The notes: generated by a model from the letters alone, not told the origin. A stretch of 64,000 nt of DNA from Prauserella isguenensis (GCF_014191605.1 NZ_JACHWU010000006.1:1-64000); one strand, 5' to 3'. Counted from the first letter of the stretch, positions 42,059-50,633 are shown. Made by a program: numbers and translations.

Positions 42059-43045
42059 TCAGCTCCCCGACGGCACGTAACCCAGCTGCTTGTCCACGAC
42101 GTTCCGCAACTCCTGGCCGGCGCGCCACCGGCGGAAGTTGTCCGCGAAGACCCCGACCAGCTCGCGCCGCCACCCCACGACGTCACCCGACATGTGCGGC
42201 GAGATCAGCACGTTCTCCATCGTCCACAGTGGATGGTCGGCGGGCAGCGGCTCGGTGTCGAACACGTCGAGTGCGGCACCGGCGATCGTCCCCGAACGCA
42301 GCGCGGCGACGAGATCATCGGTCACCACCAGCTCCCCGCGGCCGACGTTGACGAACCGCGCGGACGGCTTCATCGCCGCGAACGCGTCGCCGTCGAACAT
42401 GTTCTTCGTCTGGTCGGTCAGCGGGGCCACGGCGACGACGTAGTCGGCGTCGGCCACGCACTCGGCGAGCCGGTCGGTGGTGTGCACCGTGCCGAAGTCC
42501 GGATCGTCGTCGCGCGCCCGCCTGCCCGCGCCGGACACGCGCAGTCCCACCGCGCGCAACAGCCGCGCGATCGCCCTGCCGATGGGCCCGGTGCCGACGA
42601 CGACGGCCGAGGCGCCGCCGATTCGCTCCGTCTCGCGGTGTCGCCAGGTGCGGGCGTCCTGCAGGCGAAGCGAGGTCGGCATGTCCTTGGCGAACGCGAG
42701 TACCTGGCCGAGCACGTACTCGGCGATGGAGTCGTCGAAGACGCCACGCGCGTTCGTGAGCACGACGTCACTGGCCCGCAGCTCGGGGAACATCACCGGG
42801 TCCACCCCCGCCGCGGCGATGTGCAGCCACTGCAACCGGTCGGCGGCATGCCACGCCGACGGCAGCGCCGTGGACAGGAACTGGTACATGAACAGGGCAT
42901 CGGCCCCGCGCAGCGCGTCGGCGAGACCCGCGGCATCGGTGTACCGAACCTCGGCATCCTGTTCGACGGCCGTCATGTCCGGGGGCGCGTCGTCGCCGGT
43001 CAGCACGGTCAGCACGGGCTTGCCGGACTCGGTCACCGCATTCAC
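42059..43045 (-). CDS. D-2-hydroxyacid dehydrogenase (NAD-dependent)
   Basis: About 328 aa, a D-isomer-specific 2-hydroxyacid dehydrogenase. The NAD loop is VVGTGPIGRAIARLL; the catalytic Arg, Glu and His are in NVGRGELVV, DVFDTEPLP and LISPHMSGD. Three GTGs (43054, 43045, 43036) are possible starts. I took 43045, since TTGACA, 17 bp, TAGCGT ends just upstream and implies a leaderless message. The 14-bp palindrome at 43073-43086 covers the -35, so a GntR-type repressor probably controls it. It likely reduces or oxidises a 2-oxo/2-hydroxy acid in the catabolic island. Confidence 0.87.
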   Translation of the reverse strand: MNAVTESGKPVLTVLTGDDAPPDMTAVEQDAEVRYTDAAGLADALRGADALFMYQFLSTALPSAWHAADRLQWLHIAAAGVDPVMFPELRASDVVLTNARGVFDDSIAEYVLGQVLAFAKDMPTSLRLQDARTWRHRETERIGGASAVVVGTGPIGRAIARLLRAVGLRVSGAGRRARDDDPDFGTVHTTDRLAECVADADYVVAVAPLTDQTKNMFDGDAFAAMKPSARFVNVGRGELVVTDDLVAALRSGTIAGAALDVFDTEPLPADHPLWTMENVLISPHMSGDVVGWRRELVGVFADNFRRWRAGQELRNVVDKQLGYVPSGS

Positions 43046-43072
43046 CGTTGACACGCTAGAAGCGGGTCGTAT

Positions 43073-43086
43073 GATTGTCAACAATC
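43073..43086. promoter_or_regulatory. GntR/FCD-type operator GATTGT-CA-ACAATC
   Basis: A perfect 6-bp inverted repeat with a 2-bp centre, between the divergent hydroxyacid dehydrogenase and the maleate-isomerase-fold/GntR unit. The 13-mer GATTGTCAACAAT occurs again, on the other strand, at 48112-48124. Its form matches the TTGT-N2-ACAA sites known for FCD-type GntR proteins. Confidence 0.65.
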
Positions 43087-43195
43087 CGAGGTTCCCCTCG
43101 GGCCCCATCGCCATCACCGGACGACCACCGCCACCGCGACACCGGTCGCAGGCCGTGTCCACCGTGGACCCCAACGGACGCCGAGGAGGTGCCTC

Positions 43196-43921
43196 GTGCC
43201 CACGATCGGTTTCGTCTACCCGGACCACGCCGCGGAAGACGACTACCCACTGGCCGAACGGATGCTCGGCGACGACACCGCCCTGCGCGTCGAGCACATC
43301 TACGGCACGGATCTGCACGCGGTGCCCGAGCTGCTCGACCTCGGCTCTCCCACGCGACTGTCGGACGGCGCCGCACTGCTGGCGAAGCACGCGCCCGACG
43401 CCGTCGTCTGGGCCTGCACCAGCGGCAGTTTCGTCTACGGCTGGGACGGCGCCGCCGAGCAGGTCGCCGGACTGTCCGAGGCCGCGGGCGGGCTCCCGGC
43501 CTCGAGCACGTCCCTGGCGTTCGTCCACGCCGCCCAGACGCTCGGGCTGCGCACGGTCGCCGTCGCAGCGAGCTACCCCGGGGACGTCGCGAAGCTGTTC
43601 GCCGATTTCCTCGGTCGCGGCGGCATCGAGGTGGTGTCGGCCGCGGCCGCCGACATCGACACCGCCGCCGAGGTCGGAAACCTGCCCGCCGAACAGGTCG
43701 TCGACCTGGCGGTGAGTCACGATCACCCGGACGCCGACGCGCTGCTGATCCCGGACACCGCGATGCGCACCCTCGCACTCGTCGACGACCTGGAGCGCCG
43801 CCTCGGCAAACCCGTGCTCACCGCCAACCAGGTGACGGTGTGGGAAGGCCTGCGGATCGCAGGCCTCGCCCGCACGTACGACGGCCTGGGCACGCTGCTG
43901 CGCACCGGCGGGCGCCGATGA
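43196..43921 (+). CDS. Maleate isomerase / arylmalonate decarboxylase-fold protein
   Basis: A 241-aa Asp/Glu racemase-superfamily protein. It has the first-half cysteine in VVWACTSGSFVYGWDG, but the second-half site reads LLIPDTAMRTL, with Thr where maleate isomerases and glutamate racemases carry their second Cys. A one-cysteine site occurs in arylmalonate decarboxylase, although there the cysteine is in the other half. Isomerase, racemase and decarboxylase are therefore all open. GTG at 43196 follows GAGGAGGTGCCTC. It overlaps the GntR gene by ATGA. Confidence 0.8.
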   Translation: MPTIGFVYPDHAAEDDYPLAERMLGDDTALRVEHIYGTDLHAVPELLDLGSPTRLSDGAALLAKHAPDAVVWACTSGSFVYGWDGAAEQVAGLSEAAGGLPASSTSLAFVHAAQTLGLRTVAVAASYPGDVAKLFADFLGRGGIEVVSAAAADIDTAAEVGNLPAEQVVDLAVSHDHPDADALLIPDTAMRTLALVDDLERRLGKPVLTANQVTVWEGLRIAGLARTYDGLGTLLRTGGRR

Positions 43922-44613
43922 TCGCCGACATCGAACCGGTCAACCGGGAATCCACCGCCGCCATCATCGCCCGCAGACTGCGCGAGGCGATCATGGCGGG
44001 CACGCTGGCGCCGGGCATGCAGCTCGGCGAGGCGGAACTCGCGTCCCGGTTCCAGGTCTCCCGCGGCCCCTTGCGCGAGGCGATGCAGCGGCTCGTGTCC
44101 GAAGGCCTGTTGCGCAGCGAACGGCACCGCGGCCTGTTCGTCGTCGACCTCGGCCCCGGGGACATCCGGGACATCTACCTCGCGCGCTCGGCGGTCGAAC
44201 GCGCGGCGGCGACGCTCGTCGTACGCGCGCCCGACCGGGACGCGATCGCCGACACCCTGGACGAGGCCGTGGCCGGGATGGCCGACGCCGACGCGCAGGG
44301 CGATCCGACCGCGCTGTCCGAAGCGGACCTGCGGTTCCACGAGGCGCTCATCGACGCCTCCGGTAGTCCCCGGCTGCGCCGCATGGCCCGCACGCTGATG
44401 ATCGAGACACGCATGTGCCTGACGGAACTGCAGCGCACGTACCCGACCGACGACTACGAGACCGACGAGCGCATCGCCGAGCACCACGCGATCATCGCCG
44501 CGCTGCGCGCGGGCGACGAAACGAAGCTGCTGCGGCTGCTCGACGAGCACATGGCCGACGCGGTGGTCCGGCTCGCACCCGACGACCGCTCCGTCGAGAC
44601 AGGCCGAGCCTGA
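43918..44613 (+). CDS. GntR family regulator, FCD subfamily
   Basis: A 231-aa regulator. The winged helix is at residues 10-75 (AELASRFQVSRGPLREAMQRL, then LVSEGLLRSERHRGLFV), followed by an all-helical FCD ligand domain with LRFHEALIDASGS and HHAIIAALRAGDE, whose His/Asp residues usually bind a metal and a carboxylate ligand. ATG at 43918 overlaps the previous stop. It is the obvious candidate to bind the identical sites at 43073-43086 and 48111-48124, controlling the whole 42-50 kb island. Confidence 0.92.
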   Translation: MIADIEPVNRESTAAIIARRLREAIMAGTLAPGMQLGEAELASRFQVSRGPLREAMQRLVSEGLLRSERHRGLFVVDLGPGDIRDIYLARSAVERAAATLVVRAPDRDAIADTLDEAVAGMADADAQGDPTALSEADLRFHEALIDASGSPRLRRMARTLMIETRMCLTELQRTYPTDDYETDERIAEHHAIIAALRAGDETKLLRLLDEHMADAVVRLAPDDRSVETGRA

Positions 44614-44624
44614 CCGGACCTGCG

Positions 44625-45236
44625 TCAGCCGACGCCGCGCGCGTTGCGGCAGAGGTAGGTCATCGCGGGCGGCAGGTTCCGCCACACCGGCGACTGCGCC
44701 TCGACGTCCTCGAACACGGCCTCGACCTCGGCGCGGAACCGCTTCGATCCGGGAATCCGCGCGGCGTGGACGTAGGCGAACGTCGTGAACACCGCGTGCG
44801 GTGCCATGGCCGTGGCGATCTCGCCGAGGATCCGACGCTGCATCTCCACGGGGAACAGCGACCACGGCAGGCCGCACAGCACGGCGTCGACGCTGGTCAC
44901 GCCGCAGCCGGCCAGGATCTCGCCCAGCTCGGAGGCGTCGCCGTTCACGACCTCGACGCCGGGGTTCCCGCGTTCCAGGTGGCCCGCCATCCGCTCGTCA
45001 CGCTCGATGGCGATGTAGCGACCGCCGCCCGCCACACGCTCGCGCGCCACCCGTGTGAACGCGCCGGTACCGGCGCCGATCTCCACGACGGTCGGCGTGG
45101 TGACCGTGTCGGGCACGGCCGACGCCATCCGCGCGGCCAGCGCACGGGAGCTCGGCGCGGCGGCACCGACGGACTTCGGGTTGCGGACGGCCGCCGAGAC
45201 GAACGGCGGCAGCGAGCGCTTCAAACCATCGAGCAT
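44625..45236 (-). CDS. Class I SAM-dependent methyltransferase (PmtA/KsgA-like)
   Basis: A 203-aa methyltransferase with SAM motif I VVEIGAGTGAFTRVA, acidic motif II YIAIERDE and GDASELGEIL. It starts MLDGLKRSL with NPKSVGAAAPSSRALA, the N-terminus typical of phospholipid N-methyltransferase-like proteins, which also resemble rRNA adenine dimethylases. ATG at 45236 was chosen for that match; another ATG at 45308 is in frame. It sits inside the catabolic island but is functionally unlike its neighbours, and might methylate a lipid. Confidence 0.8.
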   Translation of the reverse strand: MLDGLKRSLPPFVSAAVRNPKSVGAAAPSSRALAARMASAVPDTVTTPTVVEIGAGTGAFTRVARERVAGGGRYIAIERDERMAGHLERGNPGVEVVNGDASELGEILAGCGVTSVDAVLCGLPWSLFPVEMQRRILGEIATAMAPHAVFTTFAYVHAARIPGSKRFRAEVEAVFEDVEAQSPVWRNLPPAMTYLCRNARGVG

Positions 45237-45436
45237 GACCACACCATCCGTGACGATCTCGGCCTTCCGCTTCGTGTCAAAGGTCACACCGAACTCCGAG
45301 CAGCGCATACGCGGCCGAACGATCCGGGCGGACCGTCGTCGAGCATAGCGGCCACGGGCGAACCGCCGTACGCACACCGACGACGGACCACCCGCGGCCG
45401 TAGCCGGCAACGCTCGCCGAGCCCGCGGAACGGTCC

Positions 45437-46492
45437 CTACAGCGCGGCCGCGACCGCCGAGCCGAGCTGTTCGGTCGTCGCACCGCCACCGAGGTCGGGG
45501 GTCAGCACCTCCGACGCCTCCAGCACCGTCTGCACGGCGCCGCGGACCGCCTCGGCCGCGGCCTTCTCACCGAGCTGGTCGAGCATCATCGCCGCCGCGA
45601 GGATCTGCGCCACCGGGTTCGCGATCCCCCGGCCCGCGATGTCCGGGGCGCTGCCGTGCACGGCCTCGAACATCGACGGGAAAGCGCCCTCGGGATTGAT
45701 GTTGCCGGACGGGGCCATGCCCAGCCCTCCGGTGATCGCCGCCGCGAGGTCACTGAGGATGTCGCCGAACAGGTTCGACCCGACGACGACGTCGAGCAGG
45801 TCCGGCCGCTGCACCATCCGCGCGGCCAGCGCGTCGATGTGCAGCTGCTCGGACTCGACGTCCGGGTACTCCGCCGCGACCTCGGCGAAGATCTCGTCCC
45901 AGAACGGCATCGTGTGGATGATCCCGTTGGACTTCGTCGCCGAGCACACGCGGTGCTGCCGCGTGCGCGCCAACTCGAAGGCGTAGCGGATGATCCGCTC
46001 GACGCCGACGCGCGTGAACACCGATTCCTGCAGCACGAACTCGCCGGGACGGCCCGCGTTGTGCCTGCCGCCCAGCTCCGAGTACTCGCCCTCGGAGTTC
46101 TCCCGGACGATCACCATCTCCAGCTCATCGGCGCCGCGGCCGGAGAGCACCGAGCTCGTCCCCGGCAGCAGGCGCACCGGCCGCAGGTTGACGTACTGCT
46201 CGAACGCCCTGCGGACCGGGATCAGCAGACCCCACAGGGATACGTGGTCCGGCACACCGGGGAACCCGACGGCACCGAGCAACACTGCGTCGAACGCCCG
46301 CAACGTGTCGATGCCGTCGGCGGGCATCATCGACCCGGTCTCGGCGTGACGCTCACAGCTCCAGTCGAACTCCGACCACTCCAGCCCGAAGCCGAATCGC
46401 CGCGCGGCCGCGTCGACGACCTTGCAGGCCTCGCGCTGGACGTCGACCCCGATGCCGTCGCCGGGGATCGACGCGACGCGATAGGTGGTCAC
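45437..46492 (-). CDS. Tartrate / D-malate dehydrogenase-type (IPMDH family) decarboxylating dehydrogenase
   Basis: A 351-aa beta-decarboxylating dehydrogenase. It starts YRVASIPGDGIGVDV, has the substrate loop LLIPVRRAFEQYVNLRPVRLL, catalytic Tyr and Lys in ENSEGEYSELGGR and SATKSNGI, metal Asp in GSNLFGDILSDLAAAI and C-terminal FEAVHGSAPDIAGRG. This pattern is closest to TtuC/DmlA, which act on tartrate and D-malate, rather than isopropylmalate. GTG at 46492 overlaps the aldehyde dehydrogenase stop. It would convert an imported or derived D-hydroxydicarboxylate to a 2-oxoacid plus CO2. Confidence 0.87.
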   Translation of the reverse strand: MTTYRVASIPGDGIGVDVQREACKVVDAAARRFGFGLEWSEFDWSCERHAETGSMMPADGIDTLRAFDAVLLGAVGFPGVPDHVSLWGLLIPVRRAFEQYVNLRPVRLLPGTSSVLSGRGADELEMVIVRENSEGEYSELGGRHNAGRPGEFVLQESVFTRVGVERIIRYAFELARTRQHRVCSATKSNGIIHTMPFWDEIFAEVAAEYPDVESEQLHIDALAARMVQRPDLLDVVVGSNLFGDILSDLAAAITGGLGMAPSGNINPEGAFPSMFEAVHGSAPDIAGRGIANPVAQILAAAMMLDQLGEKAAAEAVRGAVQTVLEASEVLTPDLGGGATTEQLGSAVAAAL

Positions 46493-47955
46493 AGGCCACC
46501 GACCGCGATGTACTTCGTCTCGAGGAACTCGTCGATGCCCACGGTGCCGCCCTCACGTCCGAGCCCGGACTGTTTGACGCCGCCGAACGGCGCGGCCGGG
46601 TTCGACACGACGCCCTGGTTCAGACCGACCATGCCGGTCTCCATCCGCTCGCTGACGCGGAGCGCCCGGGTGAGGTTCTGCGTGTAGACGTAGCCGACGA
46701 GGCCGTACTCGGTGTCGTTGGTCGCCGCGATCGCCTCGTCCTCGGTCTCGAACGTCGAGATCGGCGCCACCGGGCCGAAGATCTCCTCCGACGTCATCCT
46801 GGCCTCGCGCGGCACACCCGTCAGGACGGTCGGCTGGTAGAAGTTCCCCGGACCGTCCACAGTGCCGCCTCCGGTGAGCACGGTCGCGCCCCGCTGCGCC
46901 GCGTCGGCCACGAGCTCCGAGACCTTGTCGATCGCGGCCGTGTCGATCAGCGGGCCCACGACGACGCCGTCCTCGGTGCCCCGGCCGATGGGCAGGCCCT
47001 CCATCCGTTCGGTGAGCTTGCGGGAGAACTCGTCGGCCACCGAGCTGTGCACGTAGAACCGGTTGGCGGCCGTGCAGGCCTCGCCGATGTTGCGCATCTT
47101 CGCCTGCATCGCACCGTCGACGGCCGCGTCGAGATCGGCGTCCTCGAACACGAGGAACGGCGCGTTGCCACCCAGTTCCATGGACGTGCGCATGACGGTT
47201 CCGGCGCACTGTTCGAGCAACTTGCGGCCGACCCCCGTGGAGCCGGTGAACGACAGCTTCCGCGCACGCCCGTCACGGATCATCGGCTCCATCACGCCGC
47301 CGGCCTGCGTGGTCGTGACGACGTTGAGCACGCCGTCCGGCAGGCCCGCCTCGGCGAGAATGCCCGCGAGCGCCAGCATCGACAACGGCGTCTGCGCGGC
47401 CGGCTTGATGACCATGGTGCAGCCCGCGGCCACTGCCGGGCCGATCTTCCGCGTGCCCATCGCCATGGGGAAGTTCCACGGGGTGATCAGCAGAGACGGG
47501 CCGACCGGCTGATTGGTGACGAGAAACCGTCCGCTGCCGTTGGGTGCGACCGCGTATCCGCCGTCGATCCGCACCGCTTCCTCGGCGAACCAGCGGAAGA
47601 ACTCGGCCGCGTAGGCGATCTCGCCCTTGGCCTCGGCGAGCGGCTTGCCCATCTCGAGGGTCATCAGCAGGCCGAGTTCGTCCTGACGTTCCATGAGCTT
47701 CTCGTAGGCGCGCCGGAGGATCTCGCCGCGCTCCCGCGGCGGATGCGCGGCCCAATCGGCCTGCGCCGCGGTCGCCGCCTCGAGCGCGGCGATGCCGTCC
47801 TGCGGCGAGGCGTCGGCGACCGCGCACAGCACCTCACCCGTCGCCGGGTCGTGGACGTCGAACGTCGCGTTCCCGGCCGCCGGGGCCCACTTGCCGCCGA
47901 TGAACAGTTCCTTGTTCACCGCCGAGACGACGTCGGCTTCACTGACCGTGCTCAT
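46489..47955 (-). CDS. NAD(P)-dependent succinate-semialdehyde dehydrogenase-like aldehyde dehydrogenase
   Basis: A 488-aa aldehyde dehydrogenase of the GabD/SSADH clade. It has TPWNFPMAMGTRKIGPAVAA, KPAAQTPLS, FTGSTGVGRKL, catalytic Glu in MELGGNAPFLV and Cys in IGEACTAANRF (near residue 294). ATG at 47955. It is followed by the tartrate-type dehydrogenase with a 4-nt overlap. It faces a class III aminotransferase on the other strand across a GntR-type operator. Together these would transaminate an omega-amino acid and oxidise the semialdehyde, as in GABA degradation. Confidence 0.9.
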   Translation of the reverse strand: MSTVSEADVVSAVNKELFIGGKWAPAAGNATFDVHDPATGEVLCAVADASPQDGIAALEAATAAQADWAAHPPRERGEILRRAYEKLMERQDELGLLMTLEMGKPLAEAKGEIAYAAEFFRWFAEEAVRIDGGYAVAPNGSGRFLVTNQPVGPSLLITPWNFPMAMGTRKIGPAVAAGCTMVIKPAAQTPLSMLALAGILAEAGLPDGVLNVVTTTQAGGVMEPMIRDGRARKLSFTGSTGVGRKLLEQCAGTVMRTSMELGGNAPFLVFEDADLDAAVDGAMQAKMRNIGEACTAANRFYVHSSVADEFSRKLTERMEGLPIGRGTEDGVVVGPLIDTAAIDKVSELVADAAQRGATVLTGGGTVDGPGNFYQPTVLTGVPREARMTSEEIFGPVAPISTFETEDEAIAATNDTEYGLVGYVYTQNLTRALRVSERMETGMVGLNQGVVSNPAAPFGGVKQSGLGREGGTVGIDEFLETKYIAVGGL

Positions 47956-48110
47956 GCCACAGCTCCCAAGTTCGTCGAAGATCCCGCTTGCGGTCGGGTT
48001 CCCGGTCCGCGTGCAGCCGACCCATGGCTACCCCGCCGGGTCCCGGACCCTGCGAACCCGGCGCCTGCGGACGAGGCGTCGTTGCGCCCCCTGCACGGCT
48101 ATGCTACGAA

Positions 48111-48124
48111 CATTGTTGACAATC
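48111..48124. promoter_or_regulatory. GntR/FCD-type operator, second copy
   Basis: ATTGT-TG-ACAAT at 48112-48123 is the exact reverse complement of the site core at 43074-43085; with one flanking base the match is 13 bp. It lies between the divergent aldehyde dehydrogenase and aminotransferase genes, downstream of a TATGCT hexamer that could be a -10 for the plus strand. Confidence 0.65.
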
Positions 48125-48271
48125 TACAACCCCGTCGGCGACGCGCCCCGGACCCGGGGCCGCGTTCCGACGGCGCCGGGTTCGAGCCTGGACCGGAACC
48201 ACCCGTCCGGCAACCGGTGACACCGACGTCCACCGAGGTCAGCCCCCGGAACCCGAGAAGGAGCCGCAGTC

Positions 48272-49525
48272 ATGGCCACGCTGTCCCCACTGCTCAAGCA
48301 GGCGACCCCGGTCGTCGTCGACCACGGTGAAGGTGCGTACCTCTACGACACCGACGGCCGCAGGCACCTCGACTTCACCGCGGGCATCGGTGTCACCAGC
48401 ACCGGACACTGCCACCCGCGGGTCGTGGCCGCAGCACAGCAGCAGGTCGGCAAACTCGTTCACGGCCAGTACACGACCGTGATGCACAAGCCGTTGCTCG
48501 AGCTGTCGGAGCGACTCGGCGAGGTGCTGCCCGCGGGACTCGACTCGCTGTTCTTCGCCAACTCCGGCAGCGAGGCCGTCGAGGCCGCGTTGCGGCTGGC
48601 CCGGCAGGCCACCGGCAGGCCCAACGTCGTGGTGTTCCAGGGCGGTTTCCACGGCCGCACGGTCGCCACCGCCACCATGACCACGTCCGGCACGCGGTTC
48701 AGCGCGGGCGTCTCCCCGCTGATGGGCGGCGTGCACATGGCGCCCTTCCCGTTCGCCTACCGCTACGGGTGGGACGAGAAGACCGCTACCGACTTCGCAC
48801 TGCGGGAGCTCGACTACCTGTTCGCCACCGCCACCGCGCCGGGCGAGACCGCCGCGTTCTTCATCGAGCCGATGCTCGGCGAGGGCGGTTACGTCCCCGC
48901 GAACCCCGAGTTCATGGCGGGCCTGCGCGAGCGCGCCGACGAGCACGGCATCCTGCTCGTGGTCGACGAGATCCAGACCGGATTCGGCCGCACGGGCAAG
49001 TTCTGGGGCCACGACCACTTCGGCGTGCGGCCCGACGTGATCACGATCGCCAAGGGGCTGGCGAGCGGCTTCCCGCTGTCGGGCATCGCGGCACCGGCGG
49101 ACCTGATGGCGAAGGCGTTCCCCGGCTCACAGGGCGGCACCTACGGCGGCAACGCCGTGTCGTGCGCGGCGGCCGTCGCCACCCTCGACGTCATCCGCGA
49201 CGAGAACCTCGTCGCCAACGCCGCCGAGCGGGGCGAGCAGCTGCTCGCGGGCGCACGGGCGGTCGCCGACAAGACCCCCGCGATCGGCGACGTGCGCGGC
49301 ATGGGGCTGCTCGTCGGTTCCGAGTTCACGACCGCCGACGGCAAGCCGGACAACACGACGGCGCAGGCGGCGCAGAAGCTCGCGGCCGAGCGTGGCCTGC
49401 TGATGCTCACCTGCGGCGCCTACATGAACGTCGTGCGCATGATCCCGCCGCTGGTCGTCACCTCGGAGCAGATCGACGAGGCACTGGAGATCTGGTCCGG
49501 TGTCGTCGCCGAAGTGACGAAGTGA
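48272..49525 (+). CDS. Class III (GABA-type) aminotransferase
   Basis: A 417-aa PLP enzyme of fold type I, omega-aminotransferase group. It shows NSGSEAVEAALRLAR, the FQGGFHGRTVATATMT loop, VVDEIQTGFGRTGKFW with the cofactor Asp, and the Schiff-base Lys in ITIAKGLASGFPLSG (near residue 261). The family includes GABA, acetylornithine and beta-alanine transaminases; the neighbouring semialdehyde dehydrogenase favours a GABA or beta-alanine type substrate. ATG at 48272 follows GAGAAGGAGCCGCAGTC. The DUF3830 gene starts 13 bp after it. Confidence 0.9.
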   Translation: MATLSPLLKQATPVVVDHGEGAYLYDTDGRRHLDFTAGIGVTSTGHCHPRVVAAAQQQVGKLVHGQYTTVMHKPLLELSERLGEVLPAGLDSLFFANSGSEAVEAALRLARQATGRPNVVVFQGGFHGRTVATATMTTSGTRFSAGVSPLMGGVHMAPFPFAYRYGWDEKTATDFALRELDYLFATATAPGETAAFFIEPMLGEGGYVPANPEFMAGLRERADEHGILLVVDEIQTGFGRTGKFWGHDHFGVRPDVITIAKGLASGFPLSGIAAPADLMAKAFPGSQGGTYGGNAVSCAAAVATLDVIRDENLVANAAERGEQLLAGARAVADKTPAIGDVRGMGLLVGSEFTTADGKPDNTTAQAAQKLAAERGLLMLTCGAYMNVVRMIPPLVVTSEQIDEALEIWSGVVAEVTK

Positions 49526-49538
49526 CGGCGGGCGCGGA

Positions 49539-50036
49539 ATGAGCAGGTACATCACGATCACGCTCGACAAGCGCGGCGTGTCCTGCCGCGCGCGCCTGCT
49601 CGAGGACGAGGCGCCGCGGACGTGCCGGGCCGTGTGGGATGCGCTGCCGCAGAGCGGCGCCGCGTATCACGCGAAGTACGCCCGGAACGAGATCTACACG
49701 CTCGTGCCGCCGCTGCCGGAGCCGAAGCCGGGGCGGGAGAACCCGACGGTCACCCCGATCCCCGGCGACGTCTGCTACTTCGGCTTCGAACCGTGGGAGA
49801 TCGGCAACCCGGCCTACGGCTACGACGCCGACAGCGAAGCGCACAGCGACCGGGGCGCCACCGATCTGGCGATCTTCTACGGCCGCAACAACCTGCTCAT
49901 CAACGGCGACGCGGGCTGGGTACCCGGCAACGTGTTCGCCACGATCGAGGAGGGCCTCGACACCATGGCCGAGGCCGCACAGGACATGTGGCTGCGGGGC
50001 GTCGAGGGCGAGACGATGACGTACGCGCGCGCCTGA
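49539..50036 (+). CDS. DUF3830 family protein (cyclophilin-like fold)
   Basis: A 165-aa protein of DUF3830. I recognise the features TCRAVWDALPQSGAAYHAKYARNEIY, PTVTPIPGDVCYFGF and the C-terminal NVFATIEEGLDTMAEAAQ. The fold is thought to be cyclophilin-like; these proteins recur in catabolic clusters with racemase-type enzymes and aminotransferases, but no reaction is known to me. ATG at 49539 lies 13 bp from the aminotransferase stop, so they are co-transcribed. It may be a new enzyme or binding protein of this pathway. Confidence 0.85.
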   Translation: MSRYITITLDKRGVSCRARLLEDEAPRTCRAVWDALPQSGAAYHAKYARNEIYTLVPPLPEPKPGRENPTVTPIPGDVCYFGFEPWEIGNPAYGYDADSEAHSDRGATDLAIFYGRNNLLINGDAGWVPGNVFATIEEGLDTMAEAAQDMWLRGVEGETMTYARA

Positions 50037-50520
50037 CACGCGCACAGGAACCGACGGCCGGGGCGGGCATGCCGAGCGGCGTGCCCGCCCCGACGCGTGT
50101 CCGGCGACTCATGCCCGAACGGCTGCCGGGTTGCGCGGACCCGCCGTTCAGGCCGACGCGCAGGGCCCGGCGTTCCCTCGAACGAGTGGTTCGACCGAAC
50201 TCACGCGACGTGATCTTGCGTCACCCCTTCAGGGAAGCGGCACGCCGCGACCACAACTCAAGATCATTGTCACCGACCGTGACTGCGACCGTTGTCACCA
50301 CACACCGTGACACCACCTGCCGCCCGCACCACCCGCGCAAAAACACGAAAGCCTTACATGTTTAAACTGAAGGGATTTCGCATTCGACGTCGAGGGCTCT
50401 TCCCGCGTTTTGACACCGGGCGGCGTCGCTGAAAACGTTGCCGTGCTTTCGAAAGCAACGTGTGCGTCGCGAACACACGGATGTCAACGAATCACTCCAG
50501 ATACGAAGGAGCCCCTCGAA
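50037..50520. other. Intergenic region and leader of the micropeptide gene
   Basis: The first half shows nothing I can name. From about 50335 the composition turns AT-richer, with a GTTTAAAC palindrome at 50370 and a perfect TTGACA at 50410-50415, though no good -10 follows. Two hairpins (50445-50456 and 50459-50479) precede the ribosome site AAGGAG at 50506-50511. Confidence 0.55.
50445..50479 (+). promoter_or_regulatory. Two adjacent leader hairpins with an alternative fold
   Basis: GCTTTCGAAAGC (50445-50456) is a 12-bp palindrome, and CGTGTG (50459-50464) pairs with CACACG (50474-50479). A competing stem pairs ACGTTGC (50435-50441) with GCAACGT (50455-50461), so the folds exclude each other. 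This could be an operator pair or a leader switch in front of the micropeptide. Confidence 0.5.
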
Positions 50521-50604
50521 ATGCAGCACTTTGCCATGCACGGCGGCGACATCATCACGTCGGTTCTCGCCAACCTCTCGCACCTGCTCGGCTGGCTGGT
50601 CTGA
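50521..50604 (+). CDS. 27-aa amphipathic micropeptide (hypothetical)
   Basis: A 27-codon frame from ATG at 50521 to TGA at 50604, with AAGGAG nine nt upstream and a rho-independent-type hairpin 30 bp after it. The peptide begins MQHFAMHGGD and continues IITSVLANLSHLLGWLV. From residue 10 on, Ile, Val, Leu and Trp fall at 11, 12, 15, 16, 19, 22, 23 and 26, and polar residues between them, so a helix would be cleanly amphipathic. It has no signal peptide. The pattern recalls staphylococcal delta-toxin and corynebacterial PorA/PorH small helical proteins, but I cannot assign a family. Pore-forming, signalling or membrane-associated roles are all open. Confidence 0.6.
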   Translation: MQHFAMHGGDIITSVLANLSHLLGWLV

Positions 50605-50633
50605 ACCAGACGGTGAACCACCGAGAGTGACCG

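Noticed and set aside
50362-50375. ACATGTTTAAACT as a plasmid-like or vector scar (PmeI site)
   Set aside because: An isolated restriction-site-like octamer in an AT-rich leader is not evidence of cloning; no other vector sequence is present.
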